Assembly (NCBI GenBank): GCA_037783545.1
Contig: JBBELK010000438.1
Span: forward strand, 620,001 to 684,000
Source: Henricia sp. BOLD:AAB3569
Lineage: Eukaryota; Echinodermata; Asteroidea; Spinulosida; Echinasteridae
Direction of reading: 5' to 3'
DNA: 64,000 nucleotides
Shown: in pieces, positions 60,201 through 62,192 of the stretch
Position numbering within the stretch: the stretch's first letter is position 1
How the letters are laid out: each line of letters starts with the position of its first letter
Notes under the pieces: generated by a model
What the model saw: only the letters and a program-made list of their open reading frames with translations
What the model was told of the DNA's origin: nothing
Database searches by the model: none
Translations under genes and position numbers: made by a program

Positions 60201-61682
60201 GGCCGAGCTGTACAAGTTCATAGATTAAAGTGAATGGCAAAATGTGAGAAACTAAACTAAAACGTCTATCCAAAAGGCACTACCTTCACCTATGGGCGAG
60301 TTGAAACATGTTCCAACTAACCCCCTTCATTTTGTTCCAACTAAACCCGCTGGCCCGTTGGACATTTGCAAGCTCACTACGCTATTTGACATTTCTTTAA
60401 CCTCATGTTGTAGCTTTGTACTATACCTTAAAATACATGTAATTAAAAACTAGTTGAGTGAATCTCTGAACGTCATTAGCATAATGCAACATTTCTCAAA
60501 GGTGAAAACATTACTTGGAAGGTCAAAAAACAAACATTCCTTTCTCACTTTAATAGGGTTGTAACACATGTGCTGTGGATAATATGGTGGATATCTATTG
60601 CTATAATAGCAACATATGAGTGGCAGAATTTCATAAAAATAACTACAGCCGTGGAAGAAAATATCAATGTTTCAACATACCCATTCACTTGTACACAAAA
60701 TCCACTTATAGATTTTCAAGGTTTTGTGAAGCACTGATGCATCTATGTAGCTAAAATTTCTTCAGGCTAGTTTACTAACATTCTTCCTTAGATATTTTAC
60801 ACTCTTATTCCACGAATCTGTAAAAAGTTGTATCTTGCAAATGATACATAGGTCCTTTAATAATCCTGTATGTTGGGTTTCTGTTACAGGAAGGAATCCG
60901 CACTCAGCTGCGTGTGTCCGGTGTGTCCACCCTAAACTACTGGTTGTCGCATCTTATCATCGATGCTGGCCAGTTGTACTTTATCGTCATACTGGCTTTC
61001 ATCTGCAGTCTAGCATCAGGTCTGGCTATTGGCGGTACTTCGCTCACTCGAGGGGGAGCAATCTTCATATATTTCTTCTTCATGCTCTTCTACGTTCCGT
61101 TGGATATCATTTTCACATACTGTCTGGGATTTCTCTTCAAGGAGTATAAGACATGTCAGTCGTATGGCCAATTCTTCTTCATATTGGTAAGTTAAAACAA
61201 ACAAGCAGCATATTAAAGGCACAGGCTCGTCAGCAATGCGTGCGCGCCAAATTCGTGCCACGTAATACGCAGCCCCATGGCAAAGGCACGAGCTGCGTAT
61301 TTTGTGGCATGAATTTGGCACGCGCGCATGGCTGACAAGCCTGTGCCTTTAATCAACAAAAGGCCCATTGTATCATTTGCAATTAAAAATAAAATAAAAT
61401 ATTGTACGCGGCATAACAAAATGCAATTAACACATTCAAGCAATGGTGCTTACAATTTGTATGCACCAAATTTAGATGTTGAATTTCGATGTTTGTGTTT
61501 GTTTTTTTTTCCCTTGCTCAAAGTTGCCTATATTAATGCTGGCAGCTACTGTTGCGTCGACTTTGTCATCATCATCATCATCATCTGAATCAACATTCGA
61601 CGTAGAGAAATTTCTTCACCTGTGCTTCACTTTCCTGTACCCACCATATGCAAAGTTTGGCATTCTCTTCAACTTAGAATAT
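9189..61682 (+). CDS. ABCA5: ABCA5-type ABC transporter, 21 exons, 3' end beyond window
   Basis: Full-size ABC subfamily A transporter; ABCA5-group proteins are membrane ATPases linked to lipid/sterol handling in late endosomes, lysosomes and Golgi. I joined 21 exons at GT-AG borders; phases match throughout and give 1238 codons without a stop. Visible order: membrane helix near residues 29-45, extracellular domain to about 235, membrane block about 239-440, NBD1 about 500-780 (Walker A 535-542, Q584, LSGGQ 636-640, Walker B ending D660-E661, H692), acidic linker, helix about 891-909, second extracellular domain, membrane block from about 1059. ABCA5 affinity rests on my recall of the human protein: ADILAD after the H-loop, SYG.SMTTLE.VFLKL closing NBD1, a FTP/YTP motif and TEKEML in the first extracellular domain, and an APHS motif in the second. 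The last helices and NBD2 (about 400-480 residues) are outside the window. Strict orthology would need a tree. Confidence 0.93.
9322..9775. repeat. Inverted repeat in intron 1
   Basis: 9322-9365 (CTGTGGATGCTCGCAC...) is the complement of about 9731-9775. 9500-9612 between them is the second copy of the repeat at 4435-4550. Confidence 0.55.
9852..9954. mobile_element. hAT-like MITE
   Basis: TIR CAGTGGCGGATCCAGCCTCA with matching end; CAGTGGCGGAT starts are common in hAT-type MITEs. The 8-bp duplication is not clear. A lone related end (CAGTGGCGGATCTAG) is at 24446-24460. Confidence 0.6.
9955..10551. other. Rest of intron 1
   Basis: Non-coding; 10025-10325 resembles the repeat at 47153-47395 (ATACTATCCATGG and GTGATCTGG...CACTCCTTTAA). 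Confidence 0.4.
10552..10954 (+). CDS. ABCA5: ABCA5-like exon 2
   Basis: Residues 29-163. It opens with the first membrane helix ([12 protein letters not shown]) and continues into the first extracellular domain, with the GFTPNT and TEKEML motifs of ABCA5 proteins. Acceptor gtcaag, donor CCAG|gtatgc, phase 1. Frame is open beyond the donor to 11124, but that part is a MITE (11012-11176). Confidence 0.9.
11012..11176. mobile_element. MITE with GCCGATTTCACGA ends, copy 1
   Basis: Ends CAG(T/C)CGATTTCACGA; flanked by CTG on both sides (11009-11011, 11177-11179). Other copies at 18215-18373 and 59074-59234. CWG is the second 3-bp target class known for PIF/Harbinger. It begins 57 bp after exon 2. 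Confidence 0.7.
11180..11589. other. Intron 2 start, GC-rich, no gene seen
   Basis: Contains GAACCGGCTC-type short repeats at 11200-11350. Open frames are short and show no family. Confidence 0.35.
11790..12535. repeat. GC-rich imperfect repeat, units like CCGCAGTGGCACCGC
   Basis: About 750 bp built from scrambled units such as GCAGTGGCACCG, GCCGTAGGAACGC and GGCGAT in both orientations. Open frames on both strands are by-products of the composition. Confidence 0.6.
12548..12853 (-). mobile_element. tRNA-like SINE-type repeat, copy 1
   Basis: On the minus strand 12686-12744 has an A box (TAGTCTAGTGGTTAAGAC) and a B-box-like GGGTTCGA. About 306 bp, repeated at 14632-14937 in the same orientation. 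Confidence 0.5.
13045..15608. mobile_element. Large inverted-repeat element, arms 0.6-0.8 kb
   Basis: 13045-13280 pairs with 15361-15608, and 13860-14210 pairs with about 14975-15365, in matching order. Left arm carries about 580 bp of extra DNA (13281-13859). The centre contains a second start-like CTAGACTGGTTCCCG at 14241 and the SINE copy 2. Probably a non-autonomous DNA element with long arms. Target duplication not resolved. Confidence 0.6.
14632..14937 (-). mobile_element. tRNA-like SINE-type repeat, copy 2
   Basis: Better preserved: minus strand 14766-14824 has TAGTCTAGTGGTTAAGAC and a consensus B box GGGTTCGAATCTC. Confidence 0.55.
15609..16073. other. Intron 2, no feature seen
   Basis: A-rich non-coding DNA. 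ACCAATCTA/ACCAGTCTA phrases at its start echo the end of the preceding element. Confidence 0.3.
16074..16475 (+). repeat. Dispersed repeat R1, copy 1
   Basis: About 400 bp matching 19252-20046 (minus its insertion): shared AGGGAATTTCCACTCTGC, TATACTTTCTAGAAATTG and GGCGACAAGATTTCTGTCGC. Ends carry ATCCT and AGGAT. Confidence 0.7.
16476..17491. other. Intron 2, no gene seen
   Basis: 16560-16680 is rich in short TTTGCAAA/ACATGTTTG inverted pieces. The rest shows no recognisable element. Confidence 0.3.
17492..17767. mobile_element. TIR element, copy C
   Basis: Same family as 6009-6300 and 6697-6967: ends CTCCCTGCATAACCGCCATA and its near-complement, with the internal TTACTTCGAACAAGTTGCGC block in opposite orientation. 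Confidence 0.6.
18163..19058. mobile_element. Non-autonomous DNA element with 8-bp target duplication
   Basis: TIR CTAGCCCAGGTTGGAC and its complement, flanked by GGGAATGA at 18155-18162 and 19059-19066. An 8-bp duplication points to hAT-like (or P-like) insertion. It contains the MITE at 18215-18373 and a 13-bp-arm hairpin at 18172-18213. No transposase. Confidence 0.75.
18215..18373. mobile_element. MITE with GCCGATTTCACGA ends, copy 2
   Basis: Ends CAGCCGATTTCACGAA and complement; internal order matches the copy at 11012-11176. Nested in the 896-bp element. Confidence 0.7.
19252..20046 (+). repeat. Dispersed repeat R1, copy 2
   Basis: Second copy of 16074-16475. It contains about 190 bp of unmatched DNA at 19520-19715 and a 195-bp MITE (19812-20006). 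Confidence 0.7.
19812..20006. mobile_element. PIF/Harbinger-like MITE inside R1
   Basis: TIR AGCCCGCCGCACACCTTTGC and complement, TTA at 19809-19811 and 20007-20009. R1 copy 1 lacks it, which confirms the insertion. Confidence 0.8.
20266..20738. mobile_element. MITE-like inverted repeat, 473 bp
   Basis: Outer ends TAGGGCTGTAAATAGC/complement; inner arms 20377-20420 and 20595-20635 pair almost fully (AAGATATACTTCCCACT, TCGCAAATGTTGC). The centre is CpG-rich. Confidence 0.65.
20739..21206. other. Intron 2, with a MITE-like end
   Basis: From 21088 the phrase CCCAATTTCATAGAGCTG matches, inverted, CAGCTCTATGAATT at 25951-25964. This may be an outer element opened by the insertions at 21211-22579 and 22657-25891. 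Confidence 0.4.
21454..22012. mobile_element. Inner inverted-repeat unit with short ORF
   Basis: Arms hold two copies each of CTCAGATGTTCCGCG/complement and end GTGTC(C/A)CG. Encloses the 74-codon frame at 21708. Confidence 0.6.
21708..21932 (+). pseudogene. 74-codon ORF fragment, unassigned
   Basis: Starts in AAGATGGCGGCCG, a match to the YY1 consensus. The first 50 codons look protein-like: aromatic and charged residues, then [19 protein letters not shown]. The last part runs into the right arm of the enclosing inverted repeat. The pattern faintly recalls the N-terminus of integrase-related KRAB-A-domain 2-like proteins, but this is a weak impression. Could be a captured first exon. Confidence 0.3.
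22364..22411. repeat. Perfect 22-bp hairpin
   Basis: CTCCGCCATTTATGGGAGTC and two more bases pair exactly with the right arm; loop GATT. Confidence 0.85.
22657..25891. mobile_element. 3.2-kb element with ~0.95-kb inverted arms
   Basis: Left arm 22657 to about 23612 and right arm about 24962 to 25891 are inverted copies, nearly identical in the outer 100 bp and looser inside. Ends TAGTCCGGGAGCC/complement; TAA at 22654-22656 and 25892-25894. Each arm holds two copies of a 150-bp unit around CTTACGTT and ACGGTCTTAATTAGT. The centre has the poly-G tract and a repeat shared with introns 3 and 6. No transposase. Confidence 0.75.
23966..24010 (+). repeat. Poly-G tract
   Basis: Runs of 7 to about 22 G with few interruptions; G-quadruplex-prone and probably unreliable in length. 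Confidence 0.8.
26109..26112. repeat. Target-site duplication, left (ACAC)
   Basis: ACAC before the 5' LTR equals ACAC at 30501-30504 after the 3' LTR. Four bases, short for Ty3/Gypsy but used by some members. Confidence 0.6.
26113..26425 (+). repeat. 5' LTR
   Basis: 313 bp, TG...CA ends. Contains AAGATGGCCGAC, a YY1-like site, and AATAAATAATCC, a possible polyadenylation region. Confidence 0.92.
26427..26444 (+). promoter_or_regulatory. Primer-binding site, tRNA-Ser
   Basis: TGGCGTAGTCGGCAGGAT is the exact complement of the 3' end of the eukaryotic tRNA-Ser (AGA/TGA/CGA type) plus CCA, one base after the LTR. Confidence 0.85.
26711..26719. repeat. 9-bp target duplication of palindrome, left
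   Basis: GGTCATCAG, repeated at 27543-27551. Confidence 0.85.
26720..27542. mobile_element. 823-bp palindromic DNA element inserted in the retroelement leader
   Basis: Arms 26720-27122 and 27140-27542 (403 bp each) are almost perfectly complementary with no net indel; I saw about two to four mismatches (for example near 27070 and 27093). Spacer 17 bp. Flanked by the 9-bp duplication GGTCATCAG. Long TIRs with a 9-bp duplication fit Mutator-like or Foldback-type non-autonomous elements. No coding frame. Confidence 0.9.
27571..28926 (+). pseudogene. gag: Retroelement gag with start of protease, frame broken
   Basis: 451 codons. Residues about 100-250 match the retrotransposon gag fold by pattern ([16 protein letters not shown], then [14 protein letters not shown]). 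A CCHC zinc knuckle (C-x2-C-x4-H-x4-C) spans residues 346-359. The protease active-site DTG is at 433-435, then the frame ends at a stop at 28924. The rest of the protease continues in another frame, so an indel lies at about 28880-28920. Gag itself is intact. A programmed frameshift is possible but no slippery site is visible. Confidence 0.85.
28887..29657 (+). pseudogene. pol: Protease remainder, start of RT, and deletion joint
   Basis: Frame 3 continues the protease to about 29140 (LLGRDF motif near its end), then a spacer and the entry of reverse transcriptase ([14 protein letters not shown], then a PVR...PYR motif). At about 29418-29445 a TACATG-repeat joins this directly to an integrase C-terminal region with [17 protein letters not shown] palm and fingers, RNase H and the integrase DDE core are absent. 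Confidence 0.75.
29545..29811 (+). pseudogene. pol: Integrase C-terminal tail
   Basis: From about 29625 the integrase tail shifts to this frame: GDSVMLKT, then [14 protein letters not shown], and a stop at 29809. The GDxV...KL...P.W.GPF pattern is the known Gypsy integrase C-terminal (GPY/F-like) module. A second frameshift therefore lies near 29625. Confidence 0.75.
30179..30187 (+). promoter_or_regulatory. Polypurine tract
   Basis: GGAGGGGAG directly before the 3' LTR; primes plus-strand synthesis in LTR elements. Confidence 0.8.
30188..30500 (+). repeat. 3' LTR
   Basis: 313 bp, three substitutions relative to the 5' LTR, no indels. Confidence 0.92.
30505..31297. other. End of intron 2
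   Basis: 30505-30700 has decayed inverted pieces around GATCCCGAG/CTCGGGGTC. No gene seen before exon 3. Confidence 0.35.
31298..31431 (+). CDS. ABCA5: ABCA5-like exon 3
   Basis: Residues 163-207, after the 20.3-kb intron 2. Contains the conserved Y-x-x-SGF-x-x-LQ block of the ABCA first extracellular domain. Acceptor tatttag, donor TCA|gtgagt, phase 0. Confidence 0.88.
31466..31672. mobile_element. MITE in intron 3
   Basis: Ends AAGGGACTTT(C/T)GCATCC and complement; begins about 35 bp after exon 3. Confidence 0.6.
31673..33369. other. Rest of intron 3, repeat-rich
   Basis: 31725-31815 belongs to the family at 48240-48330. 32140-32310 is a copy of the CTTGTCAACTCGTGAA repeat also seen at 24550-24790 and 35030-35115. 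32449-32464 is (CA)n. 32765-33050 has several TACTTACGAGC/ACTACCAACGAC inverted pieces. 33150-33275 contains an inverted GAATATTTTC pair and is shared with 5510-5655. Confidence 0.45.
33370..33596 (+). CDS. ABCA5: ABCA5-like exon 4
   Basis: Residues 208-283. End of the first extracellular domain, helix at about 239-262, then the cytosolic coupling motif [13 protein letters not shown] typical of ABCA. Acceptor cacgcag, donor TACTG|gtcagt, phase 2. Confidence 0.92.
33907..34008 (+). repeat. G-rich array (GGGGT)n in intron 4
   Basis: About 100 bp of GGGGTGGGGGG then tandem GGGGT units. Flanks 33625-33680 and 34027-34110 are partly duplicated (GAGCGTAGGCTGGTTTGGGT). Confidence 0.85.
34328..34470 (+). 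CDS. ABCA5: ABCA5-like exon 5
   Basis: Residues 283-331: two hydrophobic helices and the FLYGMS motif of the first membrane block. Acceptor attcag, donor TCAA|gtaagt, phase 1. Confidence 0.92.
34632..34772. mobile_element. PIF/Harbinger-like MITE, copy 2
   Basis: Same TIR as 3218-3385, TAA at 34629-34631 and 34773-34775; shorter centre. Confidence 0.8.
34773..35342. other. Rest of intron 5
   Basis: 34790-35000 has many GTTGCAACT/CAGTTGC inverted pieces; 35030-35115 is a dispersed repeat fragment. No gene. Confidence 0.35.
35343..35536 (+). CDS. ABCA5: ABCA5-like exon 6
   Basis: Residues 331-395: helix, the TPFFNKA turn, then two more hydrophobic segments. Acceptor tccccag, donor CAG|gtatat, phase 0. 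Confidence 0.92.
35925..36292 (+). repeat. Pyrimidine minisatellite in intron 6
   Basis: About 30 units of CCCCTCCCCTTG (12 bp), flanked by CCCTCCCCTTCCC units. The + strand is almost purely C/T. Proline-leucine and glycine-lysine frames in all phases are artefacts. Confidence 0.95.
36378..36519 (+). CDS. ABCA5: ABCA5-like exon 7
   Basis: Residues 396-443: last helix of the first membrane block (about 420-437) followed by DNVIPG, the ABCA motif leading to NBD1. Acceptor tttttag, donor CCAG|gtaatg, phase 1. A pyrimidine minisatellite ends about 85 bp upstream. Confidence 0.92.
37011..37533. mobile_element. GGGGCGTTCGAG element, copy 1
   Basis: TIR GGGGCGTTCGAGATGCTTAC and near-complement; internal order shared with 54000-54487, including CACGTGATACACGAGTCTGC and AGTAGATGTCTGTGGGCATT. 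Lies in intron 7. Confidence 0.75.
37565..38111. mobile_element. PIF/Harbinger-like MITE, 547 bp
   Basis: Ends GGCCCGCTTCAAACG and near-complement, TAA at 37562-37564 and 38112-38114; internal GCCGTGTCGAATTAAA repeats in both orientations. Ends about 100 bp before exon 8. Confidence 0.75.
38213..38378 (+). CDS. ABCA5: ABCA5-like exon 8
   Basis: Residues 443-498, with the FMPSYW motif conserved between membrane block 1 and NBD1, then an acidic linker. Acceptor tgtacag, donor ATCAG|gtaaaa, phase 2. Confidence 0.92.
38625..39170 (+). repeat. GGCT minisatellite in intron 8
   Basis: About 545 bp of (GCTG)n interrupted by GCTGTGCAGGCT at 21-29-bp spacing. It is open in several frames on both strands (WLAGWL and SQPA repeats), so these frames are not genes. 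Confidence 0.95.
39644..39708 (+). CDS. ABCA5: ABCA5-like exon 9
   Basis: Residues 498-520, the first strand of NBD1 ([10 protein letters not shown], the A-loop tyrosine region, then VLAVRG). Acceptor catgtag, donor AGAG|gtgaga, phase 1. Confidence 0.9.
39769..40079. mobile_element. MITE filling most of intron 9
   Basis: Ends (A/G)GGTCGATTTCACAAA and near-complement, internal GCGACGCGTCG pieces; occupies about 311 of the 400 bp of intron 9. Related ends at 55856-56701. Confidence 0.65.
40109..40395 (+). CDS. ABCA5: ABCA5-like exon 10, NBD1 Walker A and Q-loop
   Basis: Residues 520-615. Walker A GHNGAGKT at 535-542 binds nucleotide phosphates; Q-loop glutamine at 584 in CSQDN. Both are canonical. 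Acceptor tttctag, donor GCAGAG|gtacaa, phase 0. Confidence 0.95.
40396..41112. other. Intron 10, first part
   Basis: A/T-rich non-coding DNA. TTTTGGGAATTA near 40985 is complementary to TAATTCCCAAAAT near 40602, suggesting a loose inverted repeat 40560-41000. Confidence 0.35.
41118..41187 (+). mobile_element. tRNA-derived SINE head
   Basis: A box TGGTGGTTGAGTGC and B box GGGTTCGAGTCCC; GCTTGGT can pair with ACCCGAGC as an acceptor stem. No proper anticodon arm, so a SINE or tRNA relic rather than a working tRNA. Confidence 0.55.
41621..41824. mobile_element. Tc1/mariner-like MITE
   Basis: TIR CACTACTCACAATAAG and near-complement, TA on both sides (41619-41620, 41825-41826). Confidence 0.75.
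41936..42055 (+). CDS. ABCA5: ABCA5-like exon 11, NBD1 signature
   Basis: Residues 616-655. ABC signature LSGGQ at 636-640 followed by KRKL, as in ABCA proteins. Acceptor taatag, donor CCCAGG|gtacgt, phase 0. Confidence 0.95.
42056..42777. other. Intron 11, first part
   Basis: No gene. 42200-42260 repeats phrases also found at 1490-1550 (ACTGTTACAAAT...GTGATTGA). Confidence 0.3.
42778..42913. mobile_element. PIF/Harbinger-like MITE
   Basis: TIR AGGCGCCTTTCCTT(C/T)GGTCC and complement, TTA at 42775-42777 and 42914-42916. Confidence 0.75.
43273..43411 (+). CDS. ABCA5: ABCA5-like exon 12, Walker B and H-loop
   Basis: Residues 656-702. Walker B ILFLDEP (D660, catalytic E661), D-loop SGMDP, switch histidine H692 in TTHFMDEAD. 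Acceptor aatcag, donor GCAG|gttagt, phase 1. Confidence 0.95.
44047..44307 (+). CDS. 86-codon ORF in intron 12, unassigned
   Basis: ATG in AAAATGGCG context with a CpG-rich 150 bp upstream. The peptide starts [19 protein letters not shown] and ends in a lysine-rich tail; composition looks protein-like and no repeat was seen in it. A splice-donor-like GAG|gtaagc lies 50 bp past the stop. Could be a captured exon, a nested small gene or chance. No family recognised. Confidence 0.3.
   Translation: MASTYRHDRREFSEMFDPFRPTFDNDRESKKLDSSYRNEFRSLTWHAWFCLRKLAIAGRPTSIPNHANGSSGPGLPKNDSKKKSAD
44529..44856. repeat. GTCGACTTGTCTCAAC cluster, both orientations
   Basis: 44529-44580 carries the unit inverted and 44712-44856 carries six to seven direct units; poly-C lies at 44684-44709. 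Together they form an inverted repeat with a ~130-bp spacer. Confidence 0.7.
44983..45198 (+). repeat. Repeat R2, uninterrupted copy
   Basis: Begins TGTGGTTGAAACCCGGAGGT and ends in the inverse ACCTCCGACCTCTGGGTTT. Serves as the empty-site reference for 19170-20180. Confidence 0.65.
45443..45540. repeat. MITE-like hairpin
   Basis: AAAATTAGTGCCCTCACATTC...complement, about 28-bp arms. Confidence 0.6.
45541..47152. other. Intron 12, middle part
   Basis: Non-coding, A/T-rich. 46140-46330 and 46320-46545 share inverted phrases (TTGGCC/GGCCAAG, AAAGTCATGCA). No gene. Confidence 0.3.
47153..47395. repeat. Dispersed repeat with ATACCTCC and GTGATCTGG blocks
   Basis: Shares blocks with 10025-10325, 43537-43710, 49452-49580, 51171-51245 and (inverted) 56741-56832: AACAATCATA.AAAATACCTCCC...ACT.CCATG and TGATCTGGTCACGCT.CTT.AA. 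Confidence 0.55.
47499..47570 (-). ncRNA. tRNA-like sequence, probable SINE head
   Basis: 72 nt with nearly complete cloverleaf: acceptor stem with one mismatch, D arm AGCTCAGTTGGTAGAGC, anticodon stem TTGGC/GCCAA, T arm CTGGGTTCGAATCCCAG. The 7-base anticodon loop CATGTAT lacks T33, so decoding function is doubtful. It is followed on the minus strand by about 34 bp and an A run (47456-47466), as in a tRNA-derived SINE. Confidence 0.6.
47638..47928 (+). CDS. Unassigned ORF in intron 12
   Basis: Follows an acceptor-like [23 protein letters not shown] is faintly like the HLE...P.L zinc-finger stretch of hAT/ZBED-type proteins. The 3' end overlaps a hairpin (47890-47980, GAAACGGGAC pair). No start codon in good context. 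Not part of the transporter. Confidence 0.2.
   Translation, partial: KVDTLKRHLETDFPQLSRLNWTSSILELGFTQVIKTSRSKEDRRVSCLPYEKVLSSAFSDEMRNVDLNAVSSLLLFSGSPHKALPQMAEVSHMWIH
48240..48720 (+). repeat. Dispersed repeat, copy shared with introns 3 and 19
   Basis: Matches 31725-31815 (CATAAATACCTTAGACAGTTT, GCTGAGAGCACAT) and 58795-59690 (AAAATGTGCACT.TGAC, GAGTTTTACCGATTTA, AACGTATGTTTAA, CACTTTTAAT.CCCTAATTAAA). Confidence 0.6.
48721..49823. other. End of intron 12
   Basis: No gene; 49452-49580 is a dispersed repeat copy. Nothing else recognised. Confidence 0.3.
49824..49914 (+). CDS. ABCA5: ABCA5-like exon 13
   Basis: Residues 702-732, with the [16 protein letters not shown] motif found just after the H-loop in ABCA NBD1. 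Short, and identified only because the flanking phases demanded it. Acceptor accatag, donor CTTGG|gtaagc, phase 2. Confidence 0.9.
50561..50700 (+). CDS. ABCA5: ABCA5-like exon 14
   Basis: Residues 732-779, the regulatory subdomain after NBD1 ([17 protein letters not shown]). Acceptor ttgttag, donor CCCAG|gtagga, phase 1. Confidence 0.92.
50924..51097 (+). CDS. ABCA5: ABCA5-like exon 15
   Basis: Residues 779-837. Contains [16 protein letters not shown], the strongest ABCA5-like signature here, then an acidic EEEEADEQD linker. Acceptor ttatag, donor TCTTCAG|gtgtgt, phase 1. Confidence 0.93.
51416..51707. mobile_element. MITE with TTTATCTTCAAGC ends, copy 2
   Basis: Inverted relative to 7849-8141; same TIRs and internal CCATGG...CTGATTGGT.GATCC block. 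Confidence 0.75.
51708..51824. repeat. Near-perfect palindrome, copy 2
   Basis: Arms about 50-55 bp around CGGCGTTCGGCC; same sequence type as 7708-7844, directly abutting the MITE. Confidence 0.75.
52153..52975 (+). mobile_element. Composite repeat T, copy 1, interrupted
   Basis: 52153-52275 (hairpin with GAATATACCGCACGAGTCAT) and 52665-52975 match 61721-62155 in order. About 390 bp (52276-52664) is extra. The copy ends 11 bp before exon 16. Confidence 0.65.
52987..53135 (+). CDS. ABCA5: ABCA5-like exon 16
   Basis: Residues 837-886: hydrophilic linker, then [15 protein letters not shown] leading to the second membrane block. Acceptor acaacag, donor CCCAAG|gtatgg, phase 0. Confidence 0.85.
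53666..53990. mobile_element. MITE in intron 16
   Basis: Inverted arms about 80 bp with GGTTGCTATCCGCCATTACT and complement; directly before the next element. Confidence 0.7.
54000..54487. mobile_element. GGGGCGTTCGAG element, copy 2
   Basis: TIRs as in 37011-37533; TTAGTA occurs just before (53993-53998) and after the element, a possible target duplication. Confidence 0.75.
54569..54770 (+). CDS. ABCA5: ABCA5-like exon 17
   Basis: Residues 887-954: helix at about 891-909 starting the second membrane block, then the second extracellular domain. Acceptor ccgcag, donor GGAG|gtaaaa, phase 1. Confidence 0.88.
54836..55285 (+). repeat. GAGTCCTTGGTGTCC minisatellite in intron 17
   Basis: About 26-bp units (GAGTCCTTGGTGTCCGAGTC then CAAGCC or CAGGCC), roughly 16 copies, beginning about 65 bp after exon 17. 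Both strands are open but this is composition. Confidence 0.95.
55671..55801 (+). CDS. ABCA5: ABCA5-like exon 18
   Basis: Residues 954-997, second extracellular domain with the APHS motif seen in ABCA5 proteins. Acceptor ccattag, donor TCTGCC|gtaagc, phase 0. Confidence 0.86.
55856..56701. mobile_element. MITE-like element, 846 bp, intron 18
   Basis: Ends GGGTCGATTTCACCAAA and (T)AGTGAAATTGACCC; CAG at 55853-55855 and 56702-56704. Sub-terminal GCGATGGATCGTA pieces repeat in both orientations. Confidence 0.7.
56741..56832 (-). repeat. Fragment of dispersed ATACCTCC repeat, inverted
   Basis: Reverse complement resembles 51171-51245 (ATAAAATACCTCCC.AAATACTATCCA). Confidence 0.55.
56922..57183. 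mobile_element. MITE in intron 18
   Basis: Arms about 40-45 bp around ACGGTGCGTTCATCTTTGTC and complement; outer TCCTGC...GCAGGA also pairs. Confidence 0.65.
57184..58364. other. End of intron 18
   Basis: No gene. 57845-57890 has a TCGATGAAG duplication; 57940-58050 has GCGCGTTG/CAACGCGC pieces. Confidence 0.3.
58365..58631 (+). CDS. ABCA5: ABCA5-like exon 19
   Basis: Residues 998-1086: end of the second extracellular domain (AAYNDSA...[11 protein letters not shown] pattern), then a helix at about 1059-1078. Acceptor tgacag, donor CGACAG|gtgaga, phase 0. Confidence 0.92.
59074..59234. mobile_element. MITE with GCCGATTTCACGA ends, copy 3
   Basis: Inverted relative to the copies at 11012 and 18215; sits inside the dispersed repeat 58795-59690 between GGCTATGGTCCGG and CTGGATGCTAATAATGG. 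Confidence 0.7.
60112..60676 (+). repeat. Left arm of inverted repeat around exons 20-21
   Basis: Reverse complement of 62193-62780 over about 565 bp, with scattered mismatches and small indels. Shared blocks include AATTTCATAAAAATAACTAC and GATAATATGGTGGATATC. Ends 213 bp before exon 20. Confidence 0.85.
60890..61186 (+). CDS. ABCA5: ABCA5-like exon 20
   Basis: Residues 1087-1185: the coupling motif TQLRVSGVS...YW, then two to three membrane helices. Acceptor ttacag, donor ATATTG|gtaagt, phase 0. Lies between the two arms of an inverted repeat (60112-60676 and 62193-62780). Confidence 0.93.
61217..61348. mobile_element. TTAA-flanked MITE in intron 20
   Basis: TIR AGGCACAGGCT(C/T)GTCAGC and complement, TTAA at 61213-61216 and 61349-61352. 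Confidence 0.75.
61524..61682 (+). CDS. ABCA5: ABCA5-like exon 21 (last exon in window)
   Basis: Residues 1186-1238: helix, a run of seven serines from a (TCA)n tract, then a hydrophobic segment ending LFNLEY. Acceptor ctcaaag after a T-rich tract, donor GAATAT|gtgagt, phase 0. The open frame stops soon after the donor, so the gene must continue past 64000. Confidence 0.85.
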
Positions 61683-61720
61683 GTGAGTATCGTCATTAAA
61701 AGAAATCAGTAATTATATAA

Positions 61721-62155
61721 TATTGGATGGCTTTGAGGGTGATATGCGAATATACCGCACGAGTCATGAAAATACTGAACGAGCAAAGGGCGAGTTCGGT
61801 ATTTTCATGACGAGTGCGGTATATTCTCATATCACCCGAAAAGACATCCAATATTATTATTGTTATATAAAATGGAAGCTTTGTTTTGAAAGATTTCTGC
61901 GAGATTTTGTCTGTTTGGTGTTGAAAACTTCAGTTTCCAACTGCATGTGCTTTTGTTATTGTTGTACAGTATTTTTTGTTACTGTACTTTTGCGTGCGTA
62001 GCACACGCGCGCAATCCATTCACTCGATGCACGATGCGCCGTGCGCGTGTACTTGGGTGCGCCCAGCGTGCACGCGCATCAGATTGGGGCTCTGTGTTGC
62101 ACGATATCAGAAACGCACGGTATCTGCAAAAGCTTCATTTTATATAATAATAATT
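61721..62155 (+). mobile_element. Composite repeat T, copy 2
   Basis: Hairpin part 61725-61855 (TATTGGATGGCTTTGAGGGT and complement-like end) followed by a block ending AAAAGCTTCATTTTATATAA. Matches 52153-52975 without its insertion. Confidence 0.65.
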
Positions 62156-62192
62156 ATTAATGAATTGAGGGTTATAAAGGAGAGTGGGGTTA

